From: an uncultured Ectothiorhodospiraceae bacterium
GTDB taxonomy: Bacteria; Pseudomonadota; Gammaproteobacteria; UBA6429; Thiohalophilaceae
Direction of reading: 5' to 3'
Assembly: GCA_947260005.1 (NCBI GenBank)
Contig: CAMYOL010000017.1
Location: 1 to 64,000 of the forward strand
Length of the DNA: 64,000 bases
The notes beneath the pieces were generated by a model that ran no database searches, was not told the origin of the DNA, and was given only the letters and a program-made list of their open reading frames with translations. This document shows, one piece after another, positions 9,217 through 17,594 of this stretch. Positions within the stretch are counted from its first letter, which is position 1. Each line of letters begins with the position of its first letter. The translations under genes and the position numbers were made by a program.

Positions 9217-11221
9217 CATCACCAAGTTCATTAATGCTGTTATGAACATACTCTTCCATAATATCAGAGAGTTTACCCTTTTCAAATAATTTTTCTAACC
9301 AGTCCCATGGTCCGGGTTTATTGAACGTGTCAAATAAAGCAACTTTACCTTGTAGCGTCTCTTTCTCTTTTTCAACTATTTTAGAATTTTTCTCTGCTGT
9401 TTTTGTCAGGAGCTCAAAATACTGTACTATTCCTTTAGGTATACCATCATCATTTGGCTTCTTATTTAGTAGTGAGGTTTGGTCAATTTTGATACCGCTC
9501 AGGTGATGTTGTAATAAGCTATATCTGAAGGTATGTGCTTGCTTTGGATCAAGAACAGAAATATTTATCTCGCTATCATGCAACATGCTTCGTTTATTAA
9601 TATTAGCAGAGCCAATTGTGTAAAATGAATCGTCGATTATCATTGACTTGACATGTGCGTCAATCTTTTTATAAATTACCTTTTTATTAGCTTTATTTTC
9701 TTTTAGGTACTTAATAAGTTTTTTCTTGTTAACTTCAGTTAATGGTGTGTCGTAAAGATATTTATTACTTGTATCAAAAATAGCTTTAAGTTTTTTATCG
9801 TCTTTGTATAAAGCTTTAAAGCCAATTTCGAGATCTATAGCGTAAACTTTTTTCTGTTGTAATTGGTTTACTAATTGCTTTTTAATGCTTGCACTCGTCT
9901 CGCTTGTTGCTAAGCAAAGTACTTTGAAGTTGTCCTGTTTACCCCATTTTGCATATGCATCGCTGACTATTTTAAGTGATCTATTTGTGAGTCCACGATC
10001 TACAGGGCTGCCCGGAAGACCGAGTACAAGAAGTGTATATAGATTTCCTTCTTTTGCATTCACTCTATTTGCAATTGCATTAGCCAGGTCAGAATATCTG
10101 AAGTACTGATTTTCGATATGTATAATAAATTGTGCGCTGGCGATGGCGTTTTTGTACATAGAAAGTATTGAATGATCTTTAGTAGGATCATGCTTTCCCG
10201 TCCATCCTACTAACGGAGCCGTAACGTAAGTTCTAGAGACTTGCGCAATAACGCCATTTCCAACATTACGATTATTGAAAGTAAGCGCTGGTAACCTTTT
10301 TTTCAATATAGTATCAAAATCACTTACATCTAGCTCACCCGTTACGAGTGATGGTACCCATTCAATGATAGCCGGATAATTTTTAATATTTAGCGTTGAA
10401 GGGTTATTTTCAGATTTGGGAGGTAAGTCTACTTTTCTATCCCTTTCGCGAGATCGTCTTATCCAGCGTTCCAGGAAATTCCATTCAAGGTCAGCAACTG
10501 CAGGGCCGGTTACTTTAGCACTGATATCATAACGTGGTACTTGGGATGGATCCCGGTTAGGGTTGTAAAGCTTATTATCGCAAGTATCCCAGTCTGCAGT
10601 ACGCATATTTTTACCCATACAAAATCCCACCTTACTGTCAATAATAATGGATTTCTGGTGATGGGAGTATCCTAAATGTGTTTTGTGCTGGAATTTAACT
10701 TCGATATTTTTGTATTTTTTTACTTTTGATTTAAACCACAAAAGATCTTCTCGATAATATGGATCTCCTTTCAGGTAAGCTTGCTTGGCTTCTAATTGTG
10801 GGTTATGTAATTTACCACCCTTAACATTTTGATCTCTTATTGACCAAAGCATTATACGAATTTTCAGGTTTTTATTGCGTTTAGCAACATAAAGTAATAG
10901 ATCACCAATACTACGGTAACCTTTATGCTGTTCTGATGCTTGTCCTCGAATCAAACGGAAACCAGGCAGCATTGACCATAGTGCAATATGTATGGTGTGT
11001 TTTGCCTTTAATATTTCCTGGTGAATTTCAGCGAAAGTTTTTTCTCCACACAGTAGAGGCGTCACCGTGTTGTTTGAGCGAATTAAGTATCCTTGTTGCC
11101 CATCGATATATGAAAACCAGTTACCGTATATATAACTGTCATATTCAAGGTGAAGTTTTTTTGTCGCCTTGTAGTTTTGTCTCAGGTCGCGCAGAGGTTT
11201 AATTAGCGTATTTATAGCCAT
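9197..11221 (-). CDS. Type VI secretion phospholipase D effector, Tle5-like
   Basis: This is a 674-aa phospholipase D superfamily protein with two HKD motifs: HQKSIIID near residue 190, followed by GKNM, and HVKSMIID near residue 522, followed by the GSANINKRS segment. Tle5 effectors (PldA/PldB type) are delivered by T6SS and cleave phospholipid headgroups in target cells. The gene starts 9 bp after a vgrG and is followed by a lipoprotein gene, which is the standard effector layout. No signal peptide is present, as expected for T6SS cargo. The coding sequence is AT-rich compared with ubiC or recG, consistent with acquisition. The family call is firm; delivery by T6SS is inferred from context. 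Confidence 0.88.
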   Translation of the reverse strand: MAINTLIKPLRDLRQNYKATKKLHLEYDSYIYGNWFSYIDGQQGYLIRSNNTVTPLLCGEKTFAEIHQEILKAKHTIHIALWSMLPGFRLIRGQASEQHKGYRSIGDLLLYVAKRNKNLKIRIMLWSIRDQNVKGGKLHNPQLEAKQAYLKGDPYYREDLLWFKSKVKKYKNIEVKFQHKTHLGYSHHQKSIIIDSKVGFCMGKNMRTADWDTCDNKLYNPNRDPSQVPRYDISAKVTGPAVADLEWNFLERWIRRSRERDRKVDLPPKSENNPSTLNIKNYPAIIEWVPSLVTGELDVSDFDTILKKRLPALTFNNRNVGNGVIAQVSRTYVTAPLVGWTGKHDPTKDHSILSMYKNAIASAQFIIHIENQYFRYSDLANAIANRVNAKEGNLYTLLVLGLPGSPVDRGLTNRSLKIVSDAYAKWGKQDNFKVLCLATSETSASIKKQLVNQLQQKKVYAIDLEIGFKALYKDDKKLKAIFDTSNKYLYDTPLTEVNKKKLIKYLKENKANKKVIYKKIDAHVKSMIIDDSFYTIGSANINKRSMLHDSEINISVLDPKQAHTFRYSLLQHHLSGIKIDQTSLLNKKPNDDGIPKGIVQYFELLTKTAEKNSKIVEKEKETLQGKVALFDTFNKPGPWDWLEKLFEKGKLSDIMEEYVHNSINELGDDDSAIA

Positions 11222-11230
11222 TATTATTTC

Positions 11231-14191
11231 CTATCCCTTGAAATATTTTTTCACTTTTTTAATTACATCAGCAAATGGAATGTAATATTGCTTTATATTG
11301 ACTGGATTTGTTTTTACCGATTGTAGTGGTGAACTTGTTACACTTTTCCCCATGAACATGCCAATTAATTTTGTTTCATCTCGTGTATAAAAGTCTGACG
11401 TATCTTTAGAGTTAAGGTTATAGCCTAGTATATTGAGACGTTCTCTTAAACCGCGATCTGGTTTATCAAGCCAGTAATAATACTTTTCAAGTTGCCCATA
11501 ATCTAATGTATGCTCATGTCCTAATATTTCTAATGTATATATTATTTTTGTATCGATGCAACTTACGTATATTTCACCCGTATTATCAGTTTTTGCTTCT
11601 CGGATTATTGCTCCATTTTTGCGCAAAACATAAGGCTCATTAACGTATATGTAGCCTTTGCCTTCCGGCATATTGGATATGGTGATTTTATATGTAGTTG
11701 GCAAGAATATTTTTTTTGATGTTTCAGATACAGTTGAATCTGATTTGACTTTAAACTCAAAAAACATCGGGCTTTCGCCATTTTTGTCTTTGTATTTATC
11801 AAGGTCTTGCTGTAGCTCCTTTGTAGAGCGCGACCACTCTAACTTGTATTCTCCGTCACCTTTAGCAAGTAACATGTTTTGTTCTGAGACAAGGTGCTTT
11901 TCACCTGTATTGTTCACGGCATAAGTTTGGATATTAGCTTTACTCTTTGGCGTGGTGTTTGTGGCGGTAAACTTTTGCAGAAGTTTTTTATCGGGGGTTA
12001 GCCGTTTCTTATCCCATATTAAGTTAAAAAGTTTTAACTCCTTGTCATCTATTATTTGTGGTATTCCTGTAAAGCTAACAGGTGTTGCGGTAGTCACCGC
12101 CCCCGGCGGATTCGGCCCTGGTACGGAGTAGTTCACTTTACCGTTAAGCTGTACTCCGCCACTACCACCGAAAAAAACTTTCTTACCGTAAAAACTGACA
12201 ACGCCTGATTTACCAACTTTAAATCCTCCCCCGGATTGTTCAAAGGTGATGTCGCCGCCGCCTTTGCCTTTCACATCGATTTTATTTGCACTCTGAATAA
12301 ATACATCATTGCTTTTTACCGTGGCATACAGTCCACCCGATCCTTTGATGGTGAGGTTGACGTTGTCTTCGACGTCGATGACCATATGTCGTCCCGTCTT
12401 TAGCTCTGTATTCTTGCCCGATTCGGTTTGCATATTTTTATAGGCCGCATGGGTGTGATCGGTCTTGGCTTGATGATGGATCTCTTTGGTTTGCGTTTCA
12501 GTGCGATGCATGTTTTTAACTTTCACTAACCGGTCGTTACCGACCCGCTCAGTCATTGTGTCGTCGCTTTGACGATGGATGGTCTTTTTAGCAAAGGTCA
12601 CCATCGCGCCGTGTTCGGTGGCAAGTCGAACTTTATGTCCGACGGCTTCGGCATTTAAATGCAGGATGTTGTGACCTTCATAGGTGCGTAAGGTAATCGC
12701 TTCTTTTTCCTTGGTGTCATCAAAGGTCAGTTCGTTATCGCTCATGGTGCGCAGGCGATTCACGGATGAGTTGGCACTGGTCACGGGTGAAACGCGTTCG
12801 GGGTTCGGCACAGTGCCGACCAGCATCGGTCTATCCGGGTCGCCGTTTAAACAACTGATTAACACTTCATCGCCATCATGTAAGGGCGTATGAAAACCGA
12901 CGTTGCTTTCATTCGGTAAGCCCCCATACGGCGAGACTCGACGCATCGGGATCATCGCCTGGGTATGTTGCGTGGACGATAAATCAAATAAGGCGCGCAG
13001 TTGGTATTTACCTTGTTCATCGAGGCGCGCATACGGGCCATCGCTTTCGATGCGAGCGGTTAGGGTCATCGGCAGTTCGGGGTGATGAACTGTTGCCGTG
13101 CGGAACGGGGTTTCGCGTTTGATGCAGGTAGCGATATGGCGATAGGCAATATCCTGATCCCCTTCATTATGGCCGGCAAACTGGCTGGCCTCATGAATGA
13201 CCTCACTAATAAAATAATCGGCATTGTATTGTGCGTCGAAGTGACTGGCCTCTAACGAACAGATATGACCGGCGGCCATGTCCACCACGTTGCCGCGGGC
13301 GGTTAAATCAAACGCTGTCACCTTAGCGTGCTCAGCAATGCGTTTGGAGTGCGCATCTGACTCATCCAGAGAACGAGTACCCAATCCGAATACTGTTTCA
13401 CCGGGTTGTGGTGTCGTTCGGATGGACGTGGTTGCATCAATAGCGGTGTTGGCTAACAACGATGTCGAGGGGGTTTCTTCATTAACATCATTTACCCGCG
13501 ATTGAGGGATGACCATCCGAGCGTTGGCCCCGAGATGATGCACTCCGACCACCGCCTGACCCATGACATCTTCATTGCCGCCACTGGGGGCAATAAAGTG
13601 CAACACTTCACGCGCAATGTAAGGGCAGTGCGCATTGTGATCGGTAAACACAATGACTTCCTGATCATCTTTTGCAATCGAATAAAAATAAAGGCCACTG
13701 TTGGCCGCAAGTCGACTGATAAATGCCCAATCGGTTTCATTCGCTTGCAGTGTGTAAGGTTTAACCGGATAGGCGCGCGATAAATCAAAATGCAATTGGT
13801 CTTTTAATAAGCCATTGCGCTCGCAAGTGAGCTTAATTAAATCAGGGACACTGTGCCCCAAAATGATCCGCGTATCCGTTTGATGTTTTAAACGCGCTAA
13901 GTTTGATTCAAAAGTGAGCTCAACGGTTAAACGTGTGTCATCTTTCCAACCGAGTTCGTTAATTTTTGTTACAATACCGTCTTGCCCATGAAAGGCTAAT
14001 TGGGTCGTGCCACCAATGTACGAACTTAACGGTGAATACTTATCGGTTAATAAAGTAATAACGAAATGAAAACCGTTTGATACGGTTTCATGGCCTTGCA
14101 TGGTTAACACTGAATGAGGTGAACCATTTATATCAATCGTGATTTTGGCTTTATTTGCCGGGAATTTTGCCATTCCTTGTGCGCTTAGCAT
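11231..14191 (-). CDS. vgrG: VgrG spike protein with long C-terminal extension
   Basis: VgrG forms the trimeric tip of the T6SS puncturing device. In this 986-aa protein, residues 1 to about 370 are the gp27-like part (with the ETDWAFISRLAANSG segment near 150). The gp5 OB-fold follows (LTARIE near 374, then SPYGGLPNESNVGF and GDPDRPMLVGTVPNPE). A beta-helical DUF2345-like region runs to about 690. The last 290 residues (from about PVSFTGIPQ) are an extension not found in short VgrGs. Near its end, GLRERLNILGYNL resembles half of a peptidoglycan-binding repeat. No adaptor gene lies between vgrG and the effector, so the extension may dock the phospholipase directly. No T6SS sheath, baseplate or membrane genes are in the window. 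Confidence 0.93.
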   Translation of the reverse strand: MLSAQGMAKFPANKAKITIDINGSPHSVLTMQGHETVSNGFHFVITLLTDKYSPLSSYIGGTTQLAFHGQDGIVTKINELGWKDDTRLTVELTFESNLARLKHQTDTRIILGHSVPDLIKLTCERNGLLKDQLHFDLSRAYPVKPYTLQANETDWAFISRLAANSGLYFYSIAKDDQEVIVFTDHNAHCPYIAREVLHFIAPSGGNEDVMGQAVVGVHHLGANARMVIPQSRVNDVNEETPSTSLLANTAIDATTSIRTTPQPGETVFGLGTRSLDESDAHSKRIAEHAKVTAFDLTARGNVVDMAAGHICSLEASHFDAQYNADYFISEVIHEASQFAGHNEGDQDIAYRHIATCIKRETPFRTATVHHPELPMTLTARIESDGPYARLDEQGKYQLRALFDLSSTQHTQAMIPMRRVSPYGGLPNESNVGFHTPLHDGDEVLISCLNGDPDRPMLVGTVPNPERVSPVTSANSSVNRLRTMSDNELTFDDTKEKEAITLRTYEGHNILHLNAEAVGHKVRLATEHGAMVTFAKKTIHRQSDDTMTERVGNDRLVKVKNMHRTETQTKEIHHQAKTDHTHAAYKNMQTESGKNTELKTGRHMVIDVEDNVNLTIKGSGGLYATVKSNDVFIQSANKIDVKGKGGGDITFEQSGGGFKVGKSGVVSFYGKKVFFGGSGGVQLNGKVNYSVPGPNPPGAVTTATPVSFTGIPQIIDDKELKLFNLIWDKKRLTPDKKLLQKFTATNTTPKSKANIQTYAVNNTGEKHLVSEQNMLLAKGDGEYKLEWSRSTKELQQDLDKYKDKNGESPMFFEFKVKSDSTVSETSKKIFLPTTYKITISNMPEGKGYIYVNEPYVLRKNGAIIREAKTDNTGEIYVSCIDTKIIYTLEILGHEHTLDYGQLEKYYYWLDKPDRGLRERLNILGYNLNSKDTSDFYTRDETKLIGMFMGKSVTSSPLQSVKTNPVNIKQYYIPFADVIKKVKKYFKG

Positions 14192-14465
14192 GGTTTTCCT
14201 TCCCCTTTGTTGAACTTCCCTAAACTAATTCAAAATCTGAATAATGCCTAACAACGCTGCAAGCACTAAATACTATTTTAATTTTTTAAGAAATTGCTCG
14301 TCTAAGTCTATTGATCACTTTCTAATTGATCAAATTTTGACTGCAAACAGGAACGATTTATTTGTCACAGTTTGTGAAAATCAGTCGCACTATTAGGGGT
14401 AAAGTAATTTATTAAGCATGAAGCTAGCTTCTAGCTCCATTAAATTAATTTTCGAAAACGTTTTT
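14192..14465. promoter_or_regulatory. Upstream region of vgrG
   Basis: This AT-rich spacer separates ubiC from vgrG and must hold the vgrG promoter. Two direct copies of TTGATCA lie at 14311-14317 and 14326-14332, 15 bp apart, 120-140 bp upstream of the vgrG start. They could be an operator, but no known regulator is matched. A palindrome GAAGCTAGCTTC near 14420-14431 may be part of the ubiC transcript end. Confidence 0.35.
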
Positions 14466-15044
14466 TTAATATTTCACGGAAGGTGTCGGACACTTCGCAA
14501 TCGCCGGTAAAAATATTTCATTGACCAGCAGGGGTTTGTCCGACAAATAAAAAGCCGAACGTCGACCCCATATGAAATCGGGTTTGTCAGTATGAAGTTG
14601 GTTCGCATGGTCATACAACAATTCGCCTGGACGCATACAGGCCACCTCAAAATGATCACGACGCATATTTGGATCGGCAAACAGCACCGCACCCAACGGT
14701 CGAGAACCCAGGTTTGCCAGATATTTTTGTTTCCCTGTTAAAGTCGAACGCGGTATCACCGTGCGGGCAAATACCCAGGGTTCATCATCACAATACAAAA
14801 AGACCTCGCGAATCAGGGCCACCTCACGCGATCGCATTTCCAGACGTTTTAATTCATTGAAGAGTGGCGTACCCCATGACTGCGACATGACCCGTACACG
14901 AAATTGACCATCACACGCCGCAATCAAGCGTGAGGTCAATGAGGCGGGATCAAACAACCAACATGACATCTTGTTCGACAACATGTGATTAAATATTTGT
15001 GCCTGGAAACGCCACACTGATTCGCGATGATTACTGGTTTTCAT
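14466..15044 (-). CDS. ubiC: Chorismate pyruvate-lyase UbiC
   Basis: UbiC removes pyruvate from chorismate to give 4-hydroxybenzoate, the first committed precursor of ubiquinone. The 192-aa protein shows the family run: REVFLYCDDEPWVFARTV near residue 80, then LGSRPLGAVLF near residue 110, then RRSAFYLSDKPLLVNEIFLP near the end with the conserved Glu. It starts 2 bp after the recG stop and is probably co-transcribed with recG. Its usual partner ubiA is 6.5 kb further on, beyond the T6SS insertion. Confidence 0.92.
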   Translation of the reverse strand: MKTSNHRESVWRFQAQIFNHMLSNKMSCWLFDPASLTSRLIAACDGQFRVRVMSQSWGTPLFNELKRLEMRSREVALIREVFLYCDDEPWVFARTVIPRSTLTGKQKYLANLGSRPLGAVLFADPNMRRDHFEVACMRPGELLYDHANQLHTDKPDFIWGRRSAFYLSDKPLLVNEIFLPAIAKCPTPSVKY

Positions 15045-15046
15045 GG

Positions 15047-17134
15047 TTATACGCTTGCAAACTGTTGCTTATCGCCCACCCATCGCTGGATCAGTAATTG
15101 GGTTTGTTGTGGATGTTCGGCAATCAGGGTATCGGTCCAGCGATTAACAATCGGTAATAAATGCTGGTGCTTAAATATATCCGCTATGATCATTTGCATC
15201 TCCCCTGTTTGTTTTGTGCCCAGGACTTCACCTGCGCCACGCAGTTCGAGATCTTTTTGAGAAATAACAAATCCGTCATTCGTCTCACGCATAACGGCAA
15301 GTCGTGAACGCGCATTTTGCGATAGATTACCATGATACATCAACACACAGGCGCTCTCCTGACTACCTCGCCCGACCCGGCCACGCAGTTGATGTAACTG
15401 GGCAAGTCCAAAGCGTTCTGCATTTTCAATGATCATCAATGACGCATTGGGTACATCAACACCGACCTCAATAACGGTCGTTGCAACAATAAGATCTAAC
15501 TCATGTTGTTTGAAATGACTCATGACCTGATCTTTTTGTTCCGGTTTAAGACGGCCATGCACTAAACCAATACGCACATCAGGTAAGGCCTCGGCTAATA
15601 AATTGGCGGTATCTTCTGCTGCCTGACATTGCAATACTTCTGATTCTTCGATCAGACTGCATACCCAATAGATTTGGCGACCTTGCTCGCTGGCCTTGAC
15701 CACACGCTGTACGATCTCATCACGACGTGAATCAGGAATGACCACTGTCTCAACCGGTTTTCTACCCGGTGGTAGCTCATCAATAATCGACACATCCAGA
15801 TCGGCATAAACTGTCATTGCCAGGGTCCGTGGAATGGGTGTCGCGGTCATGATCAATTGATGGGGGTAAAAACCCTGTTGTTTGCCCTTTTCACGTAATG
15901 CCAGGCGTTGATGTACACCAAAGCGATGCTGTTCATCGATGACCACCAGACCCAGTTTTGCGAATAACACCTCTTCCTGAAATAAGGCATGCGTTCCAAC
16001 AATCACTTGCGCATCGTGATCGGCAATGGCGGCCAGCGCCTCGCGCCGAGGACGAGTTTTCAACTTGCCAGTCAACCAGGCCAGATTGATATTGAGTCTT
16101 TCAAACCAAACCAACATATTTTTATAATGTTGTTCGGCGAGTATTTCCGTCGGTGCCATAATGGCGACTTGATAGCCTGATTCCACCGCTTGTAAAGCCG
16201 CAAATACCGCAATCATGGTTTTACCAGAGCCGACATCACCTTGAACCAGTCTCTGCATCGGTACCGCTTGCTGTAGATCATGTTTAACTTCTTTGATAAC
16301 ACGCTGCTGTGCAGCGGTTAATTCAAACGGCAAGCTGTCCAACATATCGGGTTCGAGTTGGGTGGAGTTATTTAATGCATGCGCGGCTTGATCGCGATTC
16401 TTATTTCGGAGTAAACGCAAGCTGCTGGTGTGTGCTAACAGTTCTTCAATCGCAAAACGTTCCTGCATGATATGTTTATGCTCCTGAAGATCATAAACCG
16501 GTGCATCCGGTGGCGGCCGGTGAATATATTCGATCGAAGGAATTAATTCAGGTAGTTTGTTTTTTTCAAGAATTTCAGTTGGCAGTAATTCATTTAGTTT
16601 AAGCTTGTTGTCTTTTAATAAAATTAGAGCCTGCTCAGACAACTGTCTTAAGGTTAATTGATGCAAGCCTTCTGTGGTTGGGTAGATTGGCGTCAACATC
16701 TCTTCAACATCAGCAAGTTGTTCGTGTTCAGTTGAATATTTATATTCGGGATGGATCATCTCAAGTTGCCGTGCGCCTTTACGCACCTCACCATAACATT
16801 GAATCTTAACACCGCGGGTCAGGGCTGCTTTTTGTTGCGCATTAAAATGAAAAAATCGCAGACTGATCATACCGGTACCATCACTCACTTGCGTAAGCAG
16901 CATACGCCGACGACCAAATTTTATTTCGGAGAGTTCGACTGTTCCCTGAATAACGGCGTGATCTCCGACACGTAATTTACCGATTGGAATAATACGAGTG
17001 CGATCTTCATAACGGAATGGGAAATGAAATAGAATATCTTCGACACAATGAATATTAAGTCGACTTAATTTTTCAGCTACGCGTGGCCCCACTCCTTTTA
17101 GCTGGGTTAAATCCGTACTAGAGGCGTTAAACAT
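15047..17134 (-). CDS. recG: ATP-dependent DNA helicase RecG
   Basis: RecG is the superfamily 2 branch-migration helicase that remodels stalled replication forks and Holliday junctions. The protein is 695 aa, the normal length. The N-terminal wedge domain contains the LKGVGPRVAEKL helix-hairpin start and an OB-fold. Motor motifs follow: GDVGSGKT (Walker A) near residue 300, VIDEQHRFG (DEQH box) near 395, TATPIPRTLA, and the late QLRGRVGRG motif VI. It lies between ridA and ubiC on the minus strand, as in many gammaproteobacteria. Confidence 0.96.
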   Translation of the reverse strand: MFNASSTDLTQLKGVGPRVAEKLSRLNIHCVEDILFHFPFRYEDRTRIIPIGKLRVGDHAVIQGTVELSEIKFGRRRMLLTQVSDGTGMISLRFFHFNAQQKAALTRGVKIQCYGEVRKGARQLEMIHPEYKYSTEHEQLADVEEMLTPIYPTTEGLHQLTLRQLSEQALILLKDNKLKLNELLPTEILEKNKLPELIPSIEYIHRPPPDAPVYDLQEHKHIMQERFAIEELLAHTSSLRLLRNKNRDQAAHALNNSTQLEPDMLDSLPFELTAAQQRVIKEVKHDLQQAVPMQRLVQGDVGSGKTMIAVFAALQAVESGYQVAIMAPTEILAEQHYKNMLVWFERLNINLAWLTGKLKTRPRREALAAIADHDAQVIVGTHALFQEEVLFAKLGLVVIDEQHRFGVHQRLALREKGKQQGFYPHQLIMTATPIPRTLAMTVYADLDVSIIDELPPGRKPVETVVIPDSRRDEIVQRVVKASEQGRQIYWVCSLIEESEVLQCQAAEDTANLLAEALPDVRIGLVHGRLKPEQKDQVMSHFKQHELDLIVATTVIEVGVDVPNASLMIIENAERFGLAQLHQLRGRVGRGSQESACVLMYHGNLSQNARSRLAVMRETNDGFVISQKDLELRGAGEVLGTKQTGEMQMIIADIFKHQHLLPIVNRWTDTLIAEHPQQTQLLIQRWVGDKQQFASV

Positions 17135-17172
17135 TCGTTATGGTTTATCTTAAACACAAAATAAATATAAAT

Positions 17173-17556
17173 TTACGAAATCACCATAACGGCATCCATC
17201 TCGACGGCAACCCCTTTTGGTAATGCGGCGACACCAATTGCGGCACGGGCAGGATAAGGCTCGACAAAATAATCAGCCATAATCTCATTAACGGTTGGGA
17301 AATGACTCAAATCGGTTAAAAATACATTCAACTTTACAATATCACTTAACTCGCCGCCGGCCGCCTGAGCAACCGCCTTGAGATTGTCAAACACGCGACG
17401 GATATTATCATTAATGTCTCCTTCGACTAATTCCATGGTCTCCGGCACCAATGGTATCTGCCCTGACAGATAAACCGTATTATCCACTTTAACCGCCTGC
17501 GAATAAGTTCCAATCGCCTGAGGCGCCGCATTGGTATTTATTATTTCTTTAGCCAT
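17173..17556 (-). CDS. ridA: RidA family enamine/imine deaminase
   Basis: RidA hydrolyses reactive 2-aminoacrylate and related enamines released by PLP enzymes. From the ATG at 17556 it is 127 aa, the usual size; the start is preceded by GGAG at good spacing, so the upstream in-frame ATG is not used. Conserved features are the IGTYSQAV start, SGQIPL, and the late [21 protein letters not shown] containing the substrate-binding arginine. It follows spoT, a conserved neighbour in this lineage. Confidence 0.93.
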   Translation of the reverse strand: MAKEIINTNAAPQAIGTYSQAVKVDNTVYLSGQIPLVPETMELVEGDINDNIRRVFDNLKAVAQAAGGELSDIVKLNVFLTDLSHFPTVNEIMADYFVEPYPARAAIGVAALPKGVAVEMDAVMVIS

Positions 17557-17594
17557 GAAAATCTCCAAATTTTTATACTATATATTATATCTGA

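Noticed and set aside
13492-13788. Overlapping open frames on both strands inside vgrG
   Set aside because: VgrG is a clear, full-length match in its own frame; these are alternative-frame by-products of its composition.
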